Shown piece after piece: positions 9,248-17,115 of a DNA stretch of 64,000 bases. The notes beneath the pieces are model-generated. The model ran no database searches. It was not told the origin of the DNA and worked only from the letters and a program-made list of their open reading frames with translations. Source of the DNA: Streptomyces capitiformicae. Its GTDB lineage: Bacteria; Actinomycetota; Actinomycetes; Streptomycetales; Streptomycetaceae. Within the stretch, counting starts at the first letter, position 1. Each line of letters starts with the position of its first letter. A program made the position numbers and the translations under genes. The stretch covers positions 9,555,486-9,619,485 of the forward strand of contig NZ_CP022161.1 of the NCBI RefSeq assembly GCF_002214185.1. Direction: 5' to 3'.

Positions 9248-10663
9248 ATGCTCGATACGACCGGTCCCCGGTGCGACACCGACTCGGTGCTCGCCGCGCG
9301 GCTGGCGGTCTCCGCCACGGCCGCGGGTGGCGAGGCGATGTCCGACCTCCAGTTCCTCGACTGGCTGGACGACCGCCGCCGCACCCACGTCCAGGAGGTG
9401 CGGCGCACCACCTTCGCCGAGCTCTCGGGCTGGCACTTCGCCCCGGACACCGGCGACCTGGAACACCACAGCGGACGCTTCTTCGCCGTACGCGGACTGC
9501 GCGTCCGCACCGACTTCGGGCCGGTGCCCGAGTGGTGCCAGCCCATCATCAGACAGCCGGAGATAGGCATCCTCGGCCTCGCGGCGCGGGAGATCAACGG
9601 TGTGCTGCACTTCCTGCTCCAGGCGAAGGCGGAGCCGGGCAACGTCAACGGGGTGCAGCTGTCGCCGACCGTGCAGGCCACCAAGAGCAACTACAGCCGG
9701 GTGCACGGTGGTTCGTCCGTGCCGTACCTGGACTGTTTCCGCGAGGCGGGGGCCCGGGGCCACCGGGTGCTGGCCGATGTGCTCCAGTCCGAGCAGGGCG
9801 CGTGGTTCCTCCGCAAGCGCAACCGCAACGTGATCATCGAGGTCGGTCCGGAGGTGGAGGCGACGGAGGACTTCTGCTGGTTGACGCTGCGTCAGCTGGG
9901 CGCGCTGCTGCACCACGACGACCTGGTCAACATGGACACCCGTACGGTGCTGTCCTGTCTGCCTGACTGGCACCTCGGCCCCGGCGGCACACCGGCCGCG
10001 CACTCGGACGTGGCGGTCCGCAGCTGGTTCACGGCCCAGCAGAGCGAGCGGGAGTTCACCGCCGACCCGCTGCCGCTGCGCGAGGTCGAGGGGCACGGCT
10101 GGTACCGCGCCGAGGACCGTATCTCCCACGAGCGGGGGCTGTACTTCAGCATCGTGCCGGTGGACGTCGTCTCCAAGCGGCGGGAGGTGGCCTCCTGGTC
10201 GCAGCCCCTGCTCGAACCGCACGGCCTGGGGGTGGCGGCGATGCTGGTGCGACGGGTCGACGGGGTGCCGCACTGTCTGGTCCACGCCCGTGTCGAACCG
10301 GGCTATTTGAACATCGTCGAACTCGGCCCCACGGTGCAGTGCACCCCGGAGAACTACGCCCACCTCCCGGCGGCCGCCCGGCCCCGCTTCCTCGACCTGG
10401 TGGAGGGCGCCCGCCCGGAGCGGATCCTGTTCGACACGGTGCTGTCGGAGGAGGGCGGCCGGTTCCTGAACGCGCGGAACCGCTATCTGATCGTCGAGAC
10501 GGACGAGGACATCCGGGCCGATGTCCCGGACGGGTACCGGTGGGTGACGCTGCGCCAGCTGGGCGAGCTGCTCAAGTACAGCCACCACGTCAACGTGCAG
10601 GCCCGGACCCTGGTCGCCGCCCTGCGCACGGTCGAAGGGCTCAGCGGTGCGGATCATCGGTGA
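9248..10663 (+). CDS. NDP-hexose 2,3-dehydratase
   Basis: A 471-residue enzyme expected to remove the C2 hydroxyl from an NDP-4-keto-6-deoxyhexose, the first committed step to 2-deoxy sugars. The protein is an internal duplication, as is usual for this family: the first half has WCQPIIRQPEIGILG followed by LQAKAEPGNVNGVQLSPTVQ, and the second half has WSQPLLEPHGLGV followed by HARVEPGYLNIVELGPTVQ. The ATG at 9248 is chosen over an upstream in-frame TTG because GGAGA sits just ahead of it. It works downstream of RmlA and RmlB encoded on the other strand of this cluster. Its product would need a 3-ketoreductase; the next gene is a candidate reductase. Confidence 0.93.
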   Translation: MLDTTGPRCDTDSVLAARLAVSATAAGGEAMSDLQFLDWLDDRRRTHVQEVRRTTFAELSGWHFAPDTGDLEHHSGRFFAVRGLRVRTDFGPVPEWCQPIIRQPEIGILGLAAREINGVLHFLLQAKAEPGNVNGVQLSPTVQATKSNYSRVHGGSSVPYLDCFREAGARGHRVLADVLQSEQGAWFLRKRNRNVIIEVGPEVEATEDFCWLTLRQLGALLHHDDLVNMDTRTVLSCLPDWHLGPGGTPAAHSDVAVRSWFTAQQSEREFTADPLPLREVEGHGWYRAEDRISHERGLYFSIVPVDVVSKRREVASWSQPLLEPHGLGVAAMLVRRVDGVPHCLVHARVEPGYLNIVELGPTVQCTPENYAHLPAAARPRFLDLVEGARPERILFDTVLSEEGGRFLNARNRYLIVETDEDIRADVPDGYRWVTLRQLGELLKYSHHVNVQARTLVAALRTVEGLSGADHR

Positions 10664-11447
10664 CGGTTTCCTCGGCCGGAACCTGGACACCACGTTCGGT
10701 GACCGTTTCCCGGAGGTCACGGCGATCGCCGCCGGGGTCTCCAGTACCTCCACCGCCCACCTCGCCGAGTACGACCGTGAGGCCGAGGTCGTCTACGACG
10801 CGCTGGAGGAGTGCCGGCGGGCGGGGCGGCGGCTGGTGTTCTTCTCGACGGCCTCCTTCTCCCTGTACGGCTTCCCTGACGGCGAGGCCACCGAGGCCGG
10901 TCCGGTACGGCCGCCGTCCGTGTACGGTCGGCACAAGCTGGCCCTGGAGAGTGTGGTGCGCTCCTCGGGGGTGCCGTATCTGATCCTGCGGCTGAGTCAT
11001 GTCGTGGGCCGGCACCAGCGGCCGCACCAGCTGCTGCCCACCCTCGTCCGCGCCGTCCTGGACGGGCGGGTGACGATCCACGAGGGCGCGCACCGCGATC
11101 TGCTGGACGTACGGCACCTGATGCACGCGCTGGACCGGCTGCTGCGCGACGGGGTCACCGGCGAGGTGCTCAACGTGGCCTCCGGGGATCCCCGGCCGGT
11201 GGAGGAGATCGTCACCGCCATCGAACGGCGGCTGGGCGTCACGGCCGCCCGCGACCGCCGCCCGGGCGCCCCCGCGCTCACCCGTGTGTCCGTACGGCGG
11301 CTGCGCCGCCTGGTCCCGGACCTCCCGCCCGCCGGCCGGGAGCACCTGGGGGCGCTGCTGGACGCGTATCTGCCCTACTACACGGCCCTGAACGGCAATT
11401 CACCACAGAATTCGTCACAGAATTCACCACAGAGGGAGCAAACATGA
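10647..11447 (+). CDS. short NAD-dependent sugar epimerase/ketoreductase-like protein
   Basis: An extended-SDR protein of 266 residues, shorter than the roughly 300-340 usual for sugar nucleotide reductases. It starts directly with the nucleotide loop (MRIIGDGFLGRNLD) and keeps a Ser-bearing FFSTASFSLYGF strand, the YxxxK pair (VYGRHK) and the later NVASGDPRPVEEIV segment. It probably acts as an NDP-4-keto (or 3-keto) deoxyhexose reductase for the cluster sugar; which carbon cannot be told. The GTG start lies 17 bases inside the dehydratase gene. The C-terminal tail is an Asn-Ser-Gln-rich repeat from three 12-base units. Its stop overlaps the methyltransferase ATG (ATGA). Confidence 0.8.
   Translation: MRIIGDGFLGRNLDTTFGDRFPEVTAIAAGVSSTSTAHLAEYDREAEVVYDALEECRRAGRRLVFFSTASFSLYGFPDGEATEAGPVRPPSVYGRHKLALESVVRSSGVPYLILRLSHVVGRHQRPHQLLPTLVRAVLDGRVTIHEGAHRDLLDVRHLMHALDRLLRDGVTGEVLNVASGDPRPVEEIVTAIERRLGVTAARDRRPGAPALTRVSVRRLRRLVPDLPPAGREHLGALLDAYLPYYTALNGNSPQNSSQNSPQREQT
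11397..11432 (+). repeat. three 12-base tandem repeats at the end of the reductase gene
   Basis: Three consecutive units of the form AATTCNNCACAG (11397-11408, 11409-11420, 11421-11432) end immediately before the ribosome site AGGGAG of the FkbM gene. They are in frame and encode an Asn-Ser-x-Gln repeat. Their AT content is out of character with the surrounding DNA. Confidence 0.85.
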
Positions 11448-12220
11448 CGGACATCAGGTCGGTTCAGGTCGCCGACGGGGTTTCGGTCCTCGTGCCGCAG
11501 ACGGAGGGCGCGCTGTTCTCCGAGGTCGATTTCATCTACAACGAGATATTTTTCGAGCGCACGTATCTCAAGCACGGAATCACACTGTCCGACTCCTCGC
11601 GGGTCGTGGACGCGGGCGCCAATGTGGGCCTTTTCTCGCTTTTCGTGAAGCAGGAGTTCCCCGGTGCGAAGATCCTGGCGTTCGAGCCGATCCCGGCGAT
11701 CCACCGGGCGCTGCTGGGCAACCTCGACGAGCACGGCGCCAAGGACGTGGAGGTGCACCGCGCGGCGCTGGGCCGCCGGCACGAGGACGAGGTGCGCTTC
11801 ACGTTCTACCCGGCGCTGCCCGGCAACTCGACGCGCTACCCGGAGCAGAAGAGCGTCGGGCAGGAGCTGACGGTCGAGCAGATCGGCCAGGACGCGGTGG
11901 ACAGCATCATGGCCGGGGTCGAGGTGGCGGCCGAGGTGCACCGCCTCTCCGACATGCTGCGCGACTGGGCGCCGGAAGGCCCGATCGATCTGCTGAAGAT
12001 CGATGTGGAGGGTGCGGAGCTGGAGGTCATGGAGGGGCTGGACGCGACCGACTGGCAGCGCGTCCAGCAGGCCGTCATCGAGGTACAGGACCTCGACGGC
12101 CGCCTGGACGCGGTCCTCGCCGTCCTCGACGCGCAGGGCTTCGACGTGACGGTGGAGGGCGCGGCGAACCTCCCGGAGGTCTTCCGCTACTCGATGGTGT
12201 TCGCCCGGCGCGGGCACTGA
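11444..12220 (+). CDS. FkbM-family methyltransferase
   Basis: A 258-residue SAM-dependent methyltransferase. The SAM-binding loop is VVDAGANVGLFSLF, followed by the acidic strand ILAFEPIP; the FkbM-family C-terminal signature is LLKIDVEGAELEVMEGL. FkbM-type enzymes methylate hydroxyls of polyketides or sugars. Here the gene is translationally coupled to a sugar reductase (ATGA overlap at 11444-11447, ribosome site AGGGAG), so O-methylation of the deoxyhexose is the simplest inference. It is the last gene of the plus-strand operon and is followed by a strong terminator. Confidence 0.9.
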   Translation: MTDIRSVQVADGVSVLVPQTEGALFSEVDFIYNEIFFERTYLKHGITLSDSSRVVDAGANVGLFSLFVKQEFPGAKILAFEPIPAIHRALLGNLDEHGAKDVEVHRAALGRRHEDEVRFTFYPALPGNSTRYPEQKSVGQELTVEQIGQDAVDSIMAGVEVAAEVHRLSDMLRDWAPEGPIDLLKIDVEGAELEVMEGLDATDWQRVQQAVIEVQDLDGRLDAVLAVLDAQGFDVTVEGAANLPEVFRYSMVFARRGH

Positions 12221-12231
12221 CCGACAGGCGA

Positions 12232-12267
12232 AAGGCCCGGCACCGCAGGGACGCGGTGCCGGGCCTT
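12232..12267. terminator. strong bidirectional terminator between the two cluster operons
   Basis: A perfect 15-base stem (AAGGCCCGGCACCGC with its exact complement at 12253-12267) with a six-base loop, AGGGAC. It lies between the converging FkbM gene (ends 12220) and the ferredoxin reductase gene (ends 12297) and reads the same from both sides. Confidence 0.9.
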
Positions 12268-12296
12268 GTCTGTGGACGGGGCTCGCCTTCGGCCGC

Positions 12297-13499
12297 TCAG
12301 ACCGACGATGGCGTCGGGGCCTCCAGGACCCCGCTGAGCACCATGCGACGCAACCGCCCTGCGGCGCGGGGCAGGTTGACGGCGACGGCGGCACGGACCC
12401 GGCCGTCGGCGTAGTGCACCGCGGCGAACCTCCCCTCGGCGGGGCTGCCTTCGACGACGTGGGACGGTTCGGTGCCGTCGATCTCGCCGAAGACCTGGAT
12501 CTTGAGGTCGTGCTGGTCGGTCCAGAAGTACGGCAACGGGGCGAAGGGCGTGGCTCCGGTGCCGGTGCCGGCGAGCAGGTTGCGGGCGACGGCGACTGCC
12601 TGCTCGGTGGCCTGGGTGCGGTGTTCCCGGCGTCGTCGGCCCCCGGTGCTCGCGTCGGGCCGGTTCGCCACGTCGCCCACGGCCCACACACCGGGCCCGG
12701 CCGCGCCGAGCGCGTCGCAGACGACTCCGTTGTCGACCGGCACTCCCCCGCCGCGCAGCCACTCGGTGTTGGGCAGCGAACCGGTCGCCACGAGGACGGC
12801 ATCGGCGGGCAGCAGTGTCCCGTCGGCCAGCCGGACCCCGGTGACGGCGCCGCGCGCGCCCTCGACCCCGAGGACGCGCCCCTGCCGGACGCGCAGCCCG
12901 AGGCCGCGGTGGGCGGCGGCGACCAGCCCGGCGGCCTGCGGCCCGAGAGGGCCGAGCAGCGGGACCGGGTCGGGGCCGACGAGCGTGACGTCGGCACCCA
13001 GGCCGCGCGCGGCGACGGCCGCCTCGGTGCCGAGCAGGCCGGCTCCGGCCACCACCAGCCGCACCCCGCCGGTCAGGGCGGTACGCAGGGCGAGGGCGTC
13101 GTCGACGGTGCGCAGCACGTGCACACCGCTCAGCCCTTCGTCGCCGGGCAGCCGCCTGGGCCGTACGCCGGTCGCGACGACCACGGCGTCGGCGGGCAGC
13201 CGGGTGCCGTCGGCGAGTTCGACCGTACGGCCGGTGCGGTCCAGGCCGACGGCGTCGGTGCCCAGGCGCAGGTCGATGCCGAGGCGGTCGTAGGTGTCGG
13301 GGGCGCGCAGCCGGATCCGGTCCGGCTGCCAGCTGCCGGCGAGGATCTGCTTGGACAGGGGCGGGCGGTCGTACGGCTCGTGCGGTTCGGCGCCGACGAG
13401 GGTGAGACGGCCGTCGTAGCCCTGGGCCCGGAGGGTCTCGGCGGTGGTGGCGCCGGCGGCGCCGGCGCCGACCACGACGATCTTGTGCAGGCCGGTCAC
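12297..13499 (-). CDS. FAD-dependent NAD(P)H:ferredoxin reductase
   Basis: A 400-residue flavoprotein of the ferredoxin/rubredoxin reductase type. Visible motifs are the N-terminal FAD loop VVVGAGAAGATTAETL, the NAD(P)H loop LVVAGAGLLGTEAAV and the C-terminal FAD motif GVWAVGDVANRP. It should pass electrons from NAD(P)H to the small ferredoxin encoded in the same operon, normally for a cytochrome P450. No P450 gene is in the window; it may lie in the missing part of the cluster. The GTG start at 13499 overlaps the RmlB stop by four bases (GTGA). A longer open frame upstream is only a shadow of rmlB. Confidence 0.9.
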   Translation of the reverse strand: MTGLHKIVVVGAGAAGATTAETLRAQGYDGRLTLVGAEPHEPYDRPPLSKQILAGSWQPDRIRLRAPDTYDRLGIDLRLGTDAVGLDRTGRTVELADGTRLPADAVVVATGVRPRRLPGDEGLSGVHVLRTVDDALALRTALTGGVRLVVAGAGLLGTEAAVAARGLGADVTLVGPDPVPLLGPLGPQAAGLVAAAHRGLGLRVRQGRVLGVEGARGAVTGVRLADGTLLPADAVLVATGSLPNTEWLRGGGVPVDNGVVCDALGAAGPGVWAVGDVANRPDASTGGRRRREHRTQATEQAVAVARNLLAGTGTGATPFAPLPYFWTDQHDLKIQVFGEIDGTEPSHVVEGSPAEGRFAAVHYADGRVRAAVAVNLPRAAGRLRRMVLSGVLEAPTPSSV

Positions 13500-14497
13500 C
13501 AGGCCACCTCCGCCGGGGGGTTCAGCGGCTCCCACCAGCCGCGGTTGTTCCGGTACCAGTCGACGGTCTCGGCCAGGCCGGTCGCGAAGTCCTTGCGCGG
13601 GCGGTACCCGAGTTCGTCGCGGATCTTGGACCAGTCGACGCTGTAGCGCCGGTCGTGGCCCTTGCGGTCCGCGACGTACTCGATACGGTCGGGTCCGGCG
13701 CCGCAGGCGTCCAGCAGCAGATCCGTGAGCTGACGGTTCGTCAGCTCGGTTCCGCCGCCGATGTTGTAGACCTCGCCGGGGCGACCGGCGGTGCGGACCA
13801 GTTCGATGCCCTGGACATGGTCGTCGATGTGCAGCCAGTCGCGTACGTTGCCGCCGTCGCCGTAGAGGGGGACCTTGCGGCCGTCGAGGAGGTGGGTGAC
13901 GAACAGGGGGACGACCTTCTCCGGATGCTGGTGGTGGCCGTAGTTGTTGGAGCACCGGGTGACGCGGACGTCGAGGCCGTGGGTGCGGTGGTAGGCCAGG
14001 GCGAGCAGGTCGGAGGAGGCCTTGGAGGCGGAGTAGGGCGAATTGGGGCTCGGCGGACACTCCTCGGTCCAGGCTCCGGTGTCGATGGAGCCGTACACCT
14101 CGTCGGTGGAGACGTGCACGAAGGTGCGGACGCCGTGGCGCAGGGCCGCGTCGAGCAGGGTGTGGGTCCCGAGGACGTTGGTGCGGACGAACTCGCCGGA
14201 GCTGAGGATGGACCGGTCCACATGGGACTCGGCGGCGAAGTGCACCACCTCGTCGTGGTCGGCCATCAGATCGTCCACGAGTTCCGTGTCGCAGATGTCG
14301 CCCTTGACGAAGACGAAGGCGGGGTGGTCCCGGACCTCGTCCAGGTTCTCGGGGTTGCCCGCGTAGGTGAGGGCGTCGAGGACGGTGACGGAGACGTCGG
14401 CCGGGCCGCCGGGGCCGAGCAGGGTCCGTACGTGGTGGGAGCCGATGAAGCCGGCGCCGCCGGTCACCAGGACGCGGGTGCGGTGGGTACGGGTCAT
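13496..14497 (-). CDS. rmlB: dTDP-glucose 4,6-dehydratase
   Basis: A 333-residue extended SDR with the complete signature of RmlB: NAD loop VTGGAGFIGSHHVRTLLG, the STDEVYG strand with catalytic Thr-Asp-Glu, the YSASKASSDLL segment holding Tyr and Lys of the YxxxK pair, and the TRCSNNYGHHQHPEKVVP region. It converts dTDP-glucose to dTDP-4-keto-6-deoxyglucose, the branch point for cluster deoxysugars. It overlaps rmlA and the ferredoxin reductase gene by four bases on each side, so all three are coupled in one minus-strand operon. Confidence 0.96.
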   Translation of the reverse strand: MTRTHRTRVLVTGGAGFIGSHHVRTLLGPGGPADVSVTVLDALTYAGNPENLDEVRDHPAFVFVKGDICDTELVDDLMADHDEVVHFAAESHVDRSILSSGEFVRTNVLGTHTLLDAALRHGVRTFVHVSTDEVYGSIDTGAWTEECPPSPNSPYSASKASSDLLALAYHRTHGLDVRVTRCSNNYGHHQHPEKVVPLFVTHLLDGRKVPLYGDGGNVRDWLHIDDHVQGIELVRTAGRPGEVYNIGGGTELTNRQLTDLLLDACGAGPDRIEYVADRKGHDRRYSVDWSKIRDELGYRPRKDFATGLAETVDWYRNNRGWWEPLNPPAEVAW

Positions 14498-15570
14498 GAC
14501 GAGATCTGCACCCGCCCGTGGTCGCCGATGACCAGCCGGTGAGTCGCGGGGACCCGCGGCCCCAGCGTGACCCGCACATTGCGACCGACGAGCGACCCCT
14601 CCACCCGGCGGATGCCGTCGAAGACGGACTCCTGCAGGATGATCGAGAACTCGATCTCACTGTTCCGGATGACGCACTCCTGGGCTATGGACGTCGAGGG
14701 GCCTATGTAGGAGTCCTCGACGAGGGTGCCGGCGCCGATGATCGCCGGGCCGACGATGCGCGACCCGCGGATCCTGGCCCCGGCCTCGACGCGTACCCGG
14801 CCGACGATCTCGCTCGCTTCGTCGATGTCGCCGTCGACCCGGTACTCCAGCAGGTCCAGGAGTCTGCGGTTGACGTCGAGGATGTCGGCGGCGTTGCCGG
14901 TGTCCTTCCAGTAGCCGGTGATCACCGTGGAGCGGATGTCGTGCTCCCGCTCCAGCAGCCACTGGACGGCGTCGGTGATCTCCAGCTCGCCGCGCTGCGA
15001 GGGGCGGATCGCGGCCACCGCCTCGTGGATGGCCGGGCCGAAGAGATACACGCCGACCAGCGCCAGGTCGCTGCGGGGCTGCCGGGGTTTCTCCTCCAGC
15101 CCCACCAGCCGGCCCAGGTCGTCGAGTTCGGCGACACCGAACGCGGACGGGTCGGGCACCCGGGTGAGCAGCAGCTGGGCGTCGGGGCGTTCCTTGCGGA
15201 ACTGGTCGACGCAGTCGTTGATGCCGCCGAAGACGAAGTTGTCGCCGAGGAACATCACGAAGTCGTCGTCGCCCAGGAAGTCCCGGGCGATCCGCACGGC
15301 GTGGGCGAGGCCGAGAGGGGCCTCCTGCCGAAGGTAGGTGACGTCGAGGCCGAACGCGGAGCCGTCGCCGACGGCCTGCCGGATCTCGTTCTCGGTGTCG
15401 CCGACCACCACCGCGACGTCGGTGATCCCGGCGTCGGCGATGGCCTCCAGGCCGTAGAAGAGGATGGGCTTGTTGGCGACCGGCACCAACTGTTTCGCGG
15501 ACGTGTGGGTGATCGGTCGCAGCCGGGTGCCCGCACCTCCCGACAGCACAAGAGCCTTCACGGTTTCCAT
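14494..15570 (-). CDS. rmlA: glucose-1-phosphate thymidylyltransferase (long, StrD-like form)
   Basis: A 358-residue nucleotidyltransferase activating glucose-1-phosphate with dTTP. The N-terminal signature LSGGAGTRLRPITHTSAKQL, the KPILFYGLEAI strand and the metal-site MFLGDNF are clear. Unlike the roughly 290-residue primary-metabolism RmlA, it has a C-terminal hexapeptide-repeat extension (from about residue 250, e.g. GARIRGSRIVGPAIIGAG), typical of the form dedicated to secondary-metabolite sugars. The next enzyme, RmlB, is encoded immediately downstream with an overlap. Confidence 0.95.
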   Translation of the reverse strand: METVKALVLSGGAGTRLRPITHTSAKQLVPVANKPILFYGLEAIADAGITDVAVVVGDTENEIRQAVGDGSAFGLDVTYLRQEAPLGLAHAVRIARDFLGDDDFVMFLGDNFVFGGINDCVDQFRKERPDAQLLLTRVPDPSAFGVAELDDLGRLVGLEEKPRQPRSDLALVGVYLFGPAIHEAVAAIRPSQRGELEITDAVQWLLEREHDIRSTVITGYWKDTGNAADILDVNRRLLDLLEYRVDGDIDEASEIVGRVRVEAGARIRGSRIVGPAIIGAGTLVEDSYIGPSTSIAQECVIRNSEIEFSIILQESVFDGIRRVEGSLVGRNVRVTLGPRVPATHRLVIGDHGRVQISS

Positions 15571-15604
15571 CCCGCCTTAACTGTGTCGTGGGTGTGGGAG
15601 GCGG

Positions 15605-15799
15605 TCAGGGCCGCAGTTCGATGGCCCGGGCGGGACAGATCAGTTCCGCCTCCTTCGCCTCCGAGCGCAGCGACTCCGGCGGCTCGGCCAGCAGCAGCTC
15701 CACGAGACCGTCCTCGTGGCTCTGGTCGAAGATGTCGGCGGCGGCCAGCACACACTGGCCGGCGCCGACACAGCGCTCGCGATCCACGTTGATCCTCAT
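15605..15799 (-). CDS. small [3Fe-4S]-type ferredoxin
   Basis: A 64-residue ferredoxin with three cysteines in the P450-partner arrangement: CVGAGQC near the N-terminus (Cys10, Cys16) and CPARAIEL at the end. The residue between the first two cysteines where a fourth Cys would sit is Gly or Ala, so a [3Fe-4S] cluster is likely. It lies between the glycosyltransferase and rmlA in the same operon and should pair with the ferredoxin reductase two genes on. Their presence implies a P450 in the pathway that is not in this window. Confidence 0.9.
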   Translation of the reverse strand: MRINVDRERCVGAGQCVLAAADIFDQSHEDGLVELLLAEPPESLRSEAKEAELICPARAIELRP

Positions 15800-15855
15800 G
15801 ACATTGTCCTGCTTCCTGTGATCGGGGGGGGTCGTGGGGTGCCTGGCACACGCTG

Positions 15856-17115
15856 TCAGCGGGCCGCCGCCAGGCGTTCCAACGCGGGCACCACGGCGTG
15901 CGGGGTCGGCATGGCCTCGCAGTCGGCCCGCAGCCGCCGCGCCGCCGCGGCGGGCTCCGGCTTACCGACGAGCCGCCGGATCTGGTCGCGGACCGTCTCG
16001 GCCGTGGCATCCCGGTGGTGGAGATAAGCGCCCGCGCCGGTGCGTTCCAGCGCCCGGCCGCGCAGTTCGTGGTCGGAGACCAGCGTGGAGAGCACCAGCT
16101 GGGGCACCCCGGCGGCCATGGCGGTGGCGAAGCTGCCGTAGCCGCCGTGGTGGATGACGGCGGAGCAGCTCGGCAGCAGGGTGTGCAGGGCCACCGAGTC
16201 GACGGCCCGGGCGTTGTCGGGGAGGGTGCCGAGTTTCTCCCGCTGGGCGGGGAGCAGCGCGGCGACGACCTCCACGTCGTCGTCGGCCAGCGCGTCGAGG
16301 ATCTCGGGCACGGAGACGTAGTCGCCGCCGTAGCCCTCGGTGTTGGAGGTGCCGAGGCTGAGGCAGACGCGGGGTCGCTCGGCCTCCTCGCGCAGCCAGT
16401 CCCACACCACCGCGCGCCCGTTGTAGGGGACGTGCCGCATCGGCAGCTCGGGGGACGCCGTGGGGACGGACAGGGCGGCGGGCAGGGTGCTGAGGGTGGC
16501 CTGGCCGTGCAGCATCTCCTCGTCGCAGGAGAACCCGAACGGCTCGGACCTCGCCGTCAGCCAGTCGGCGAGCGGATCCACCCGCTCGTGCTCGGGCTGC
16601 TCCCGCATCAGGTCCAGATAGGTGTGCCGGGTACGGCCCCAGACGTCGGCGCACCACATCAGCCGGGCGTGCGCCGCGCCGCTGATCCGGGCGGCCACGG
16701 CACCGGCGTACGCCAGCGGGTCACGGATGACGAGATCGGGCCGCCAGCTCCGGGCGAGTGCCGCGAGGTCGTCGATCATGGAGTCGTTGTAGACGGCGAA
16801 GGCGTACGGCACGCTCACCTCGTAGCGCTCCTTCAGCTCCGCCCAGTCCACGCCGTCGGGGCCGTCGCGTTCGCAGCGGCTCCAGTTCGTGGTCCGGTAG
16901 TCCTGGGAGTCCCGGTAGGCGCTCATGCCCTGGTGGATGCCGTGGTCGGTGCCGACGGGGACGGCGGTGAGACCTGCCTGCGTGATGGTCTCGGTGGCCA
17001 TCGGCTGGCTCGCGACGCGGACCTCGTGGCCGGCCGCGGTGAGCGCCCACGCCAGCGGGACCGTCAGATACACATGGGACTTCTCGGACAGGGTGACGAA
17101 CAGGACGCGCATCAT
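15856..17115 (-). CDS. macrolide-type glycosyltransferase (EryCIII/DesVII-like)
   Basis: A 419-residue GT-B enzyme transferring an activated deoxysugar to the aglycone. The N-terminus (RVLFVTLSEKSHVYLTVPLA) and the C-terminal nucleotide-sugar motif VIHHGGYGSFATAMAAGVPQ are typical of macrolide glycosyltransferases; SLGTSNTEG marks the start of the second Rossmann domain. Members of the closest group often need a P450-like activator protein, and none is seen here. The ATG at 17115 overlaps the PKS stop codon by four bases, so it is made with the PKS. Sugar identity cannot be read from the sequence; the gene set suggests a dTDP-2,6-dideoxyhexose. Confidence 0.92.
   Translation of the reverse strand: MMRVLFVTLSEKSHVYLTVPLAWALTAAGHEVRVASQPMATETITQAGLTAVPVGTDHGIHQGMSAYRDSQDYRTTNWSRCERDGPDGVDWAELKERYEVSVPYAFAVYNDSMIDDLAALARSWRPDLVIRDPLAYAGAVAARISGAAHARLMWCADVWGRTRHTYLDLMREQPEHERVDPLADWLTARSEPFGFSCDEEMLHGQATLSTLPAALSVPTASPELPMRHVPYNGRAVVWDWLREEAERPRVCLSLGTSNTEGYGGDYVSVPEILDALADDDVEVVAALLPAQREKLGTLPDNARAVDSVALHTLLPSCSAVIHHGGYGSFATAMAAGVPQLVLSTLVSDHELRGRALERTGAGAYLHHRDATAETVRDQIRRLVGKPEPAAAARRLRADCEAMPTPHAVVPALERLAAAR

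Noticed and set aside
14518..15792. Plus-strand frames of several hundred codons opposite rmlA and rmlB
   Set aside because: Shadows of the nucleotidyltransferase and dehydratase genes with unnatural Val/Asp/Gly composition.
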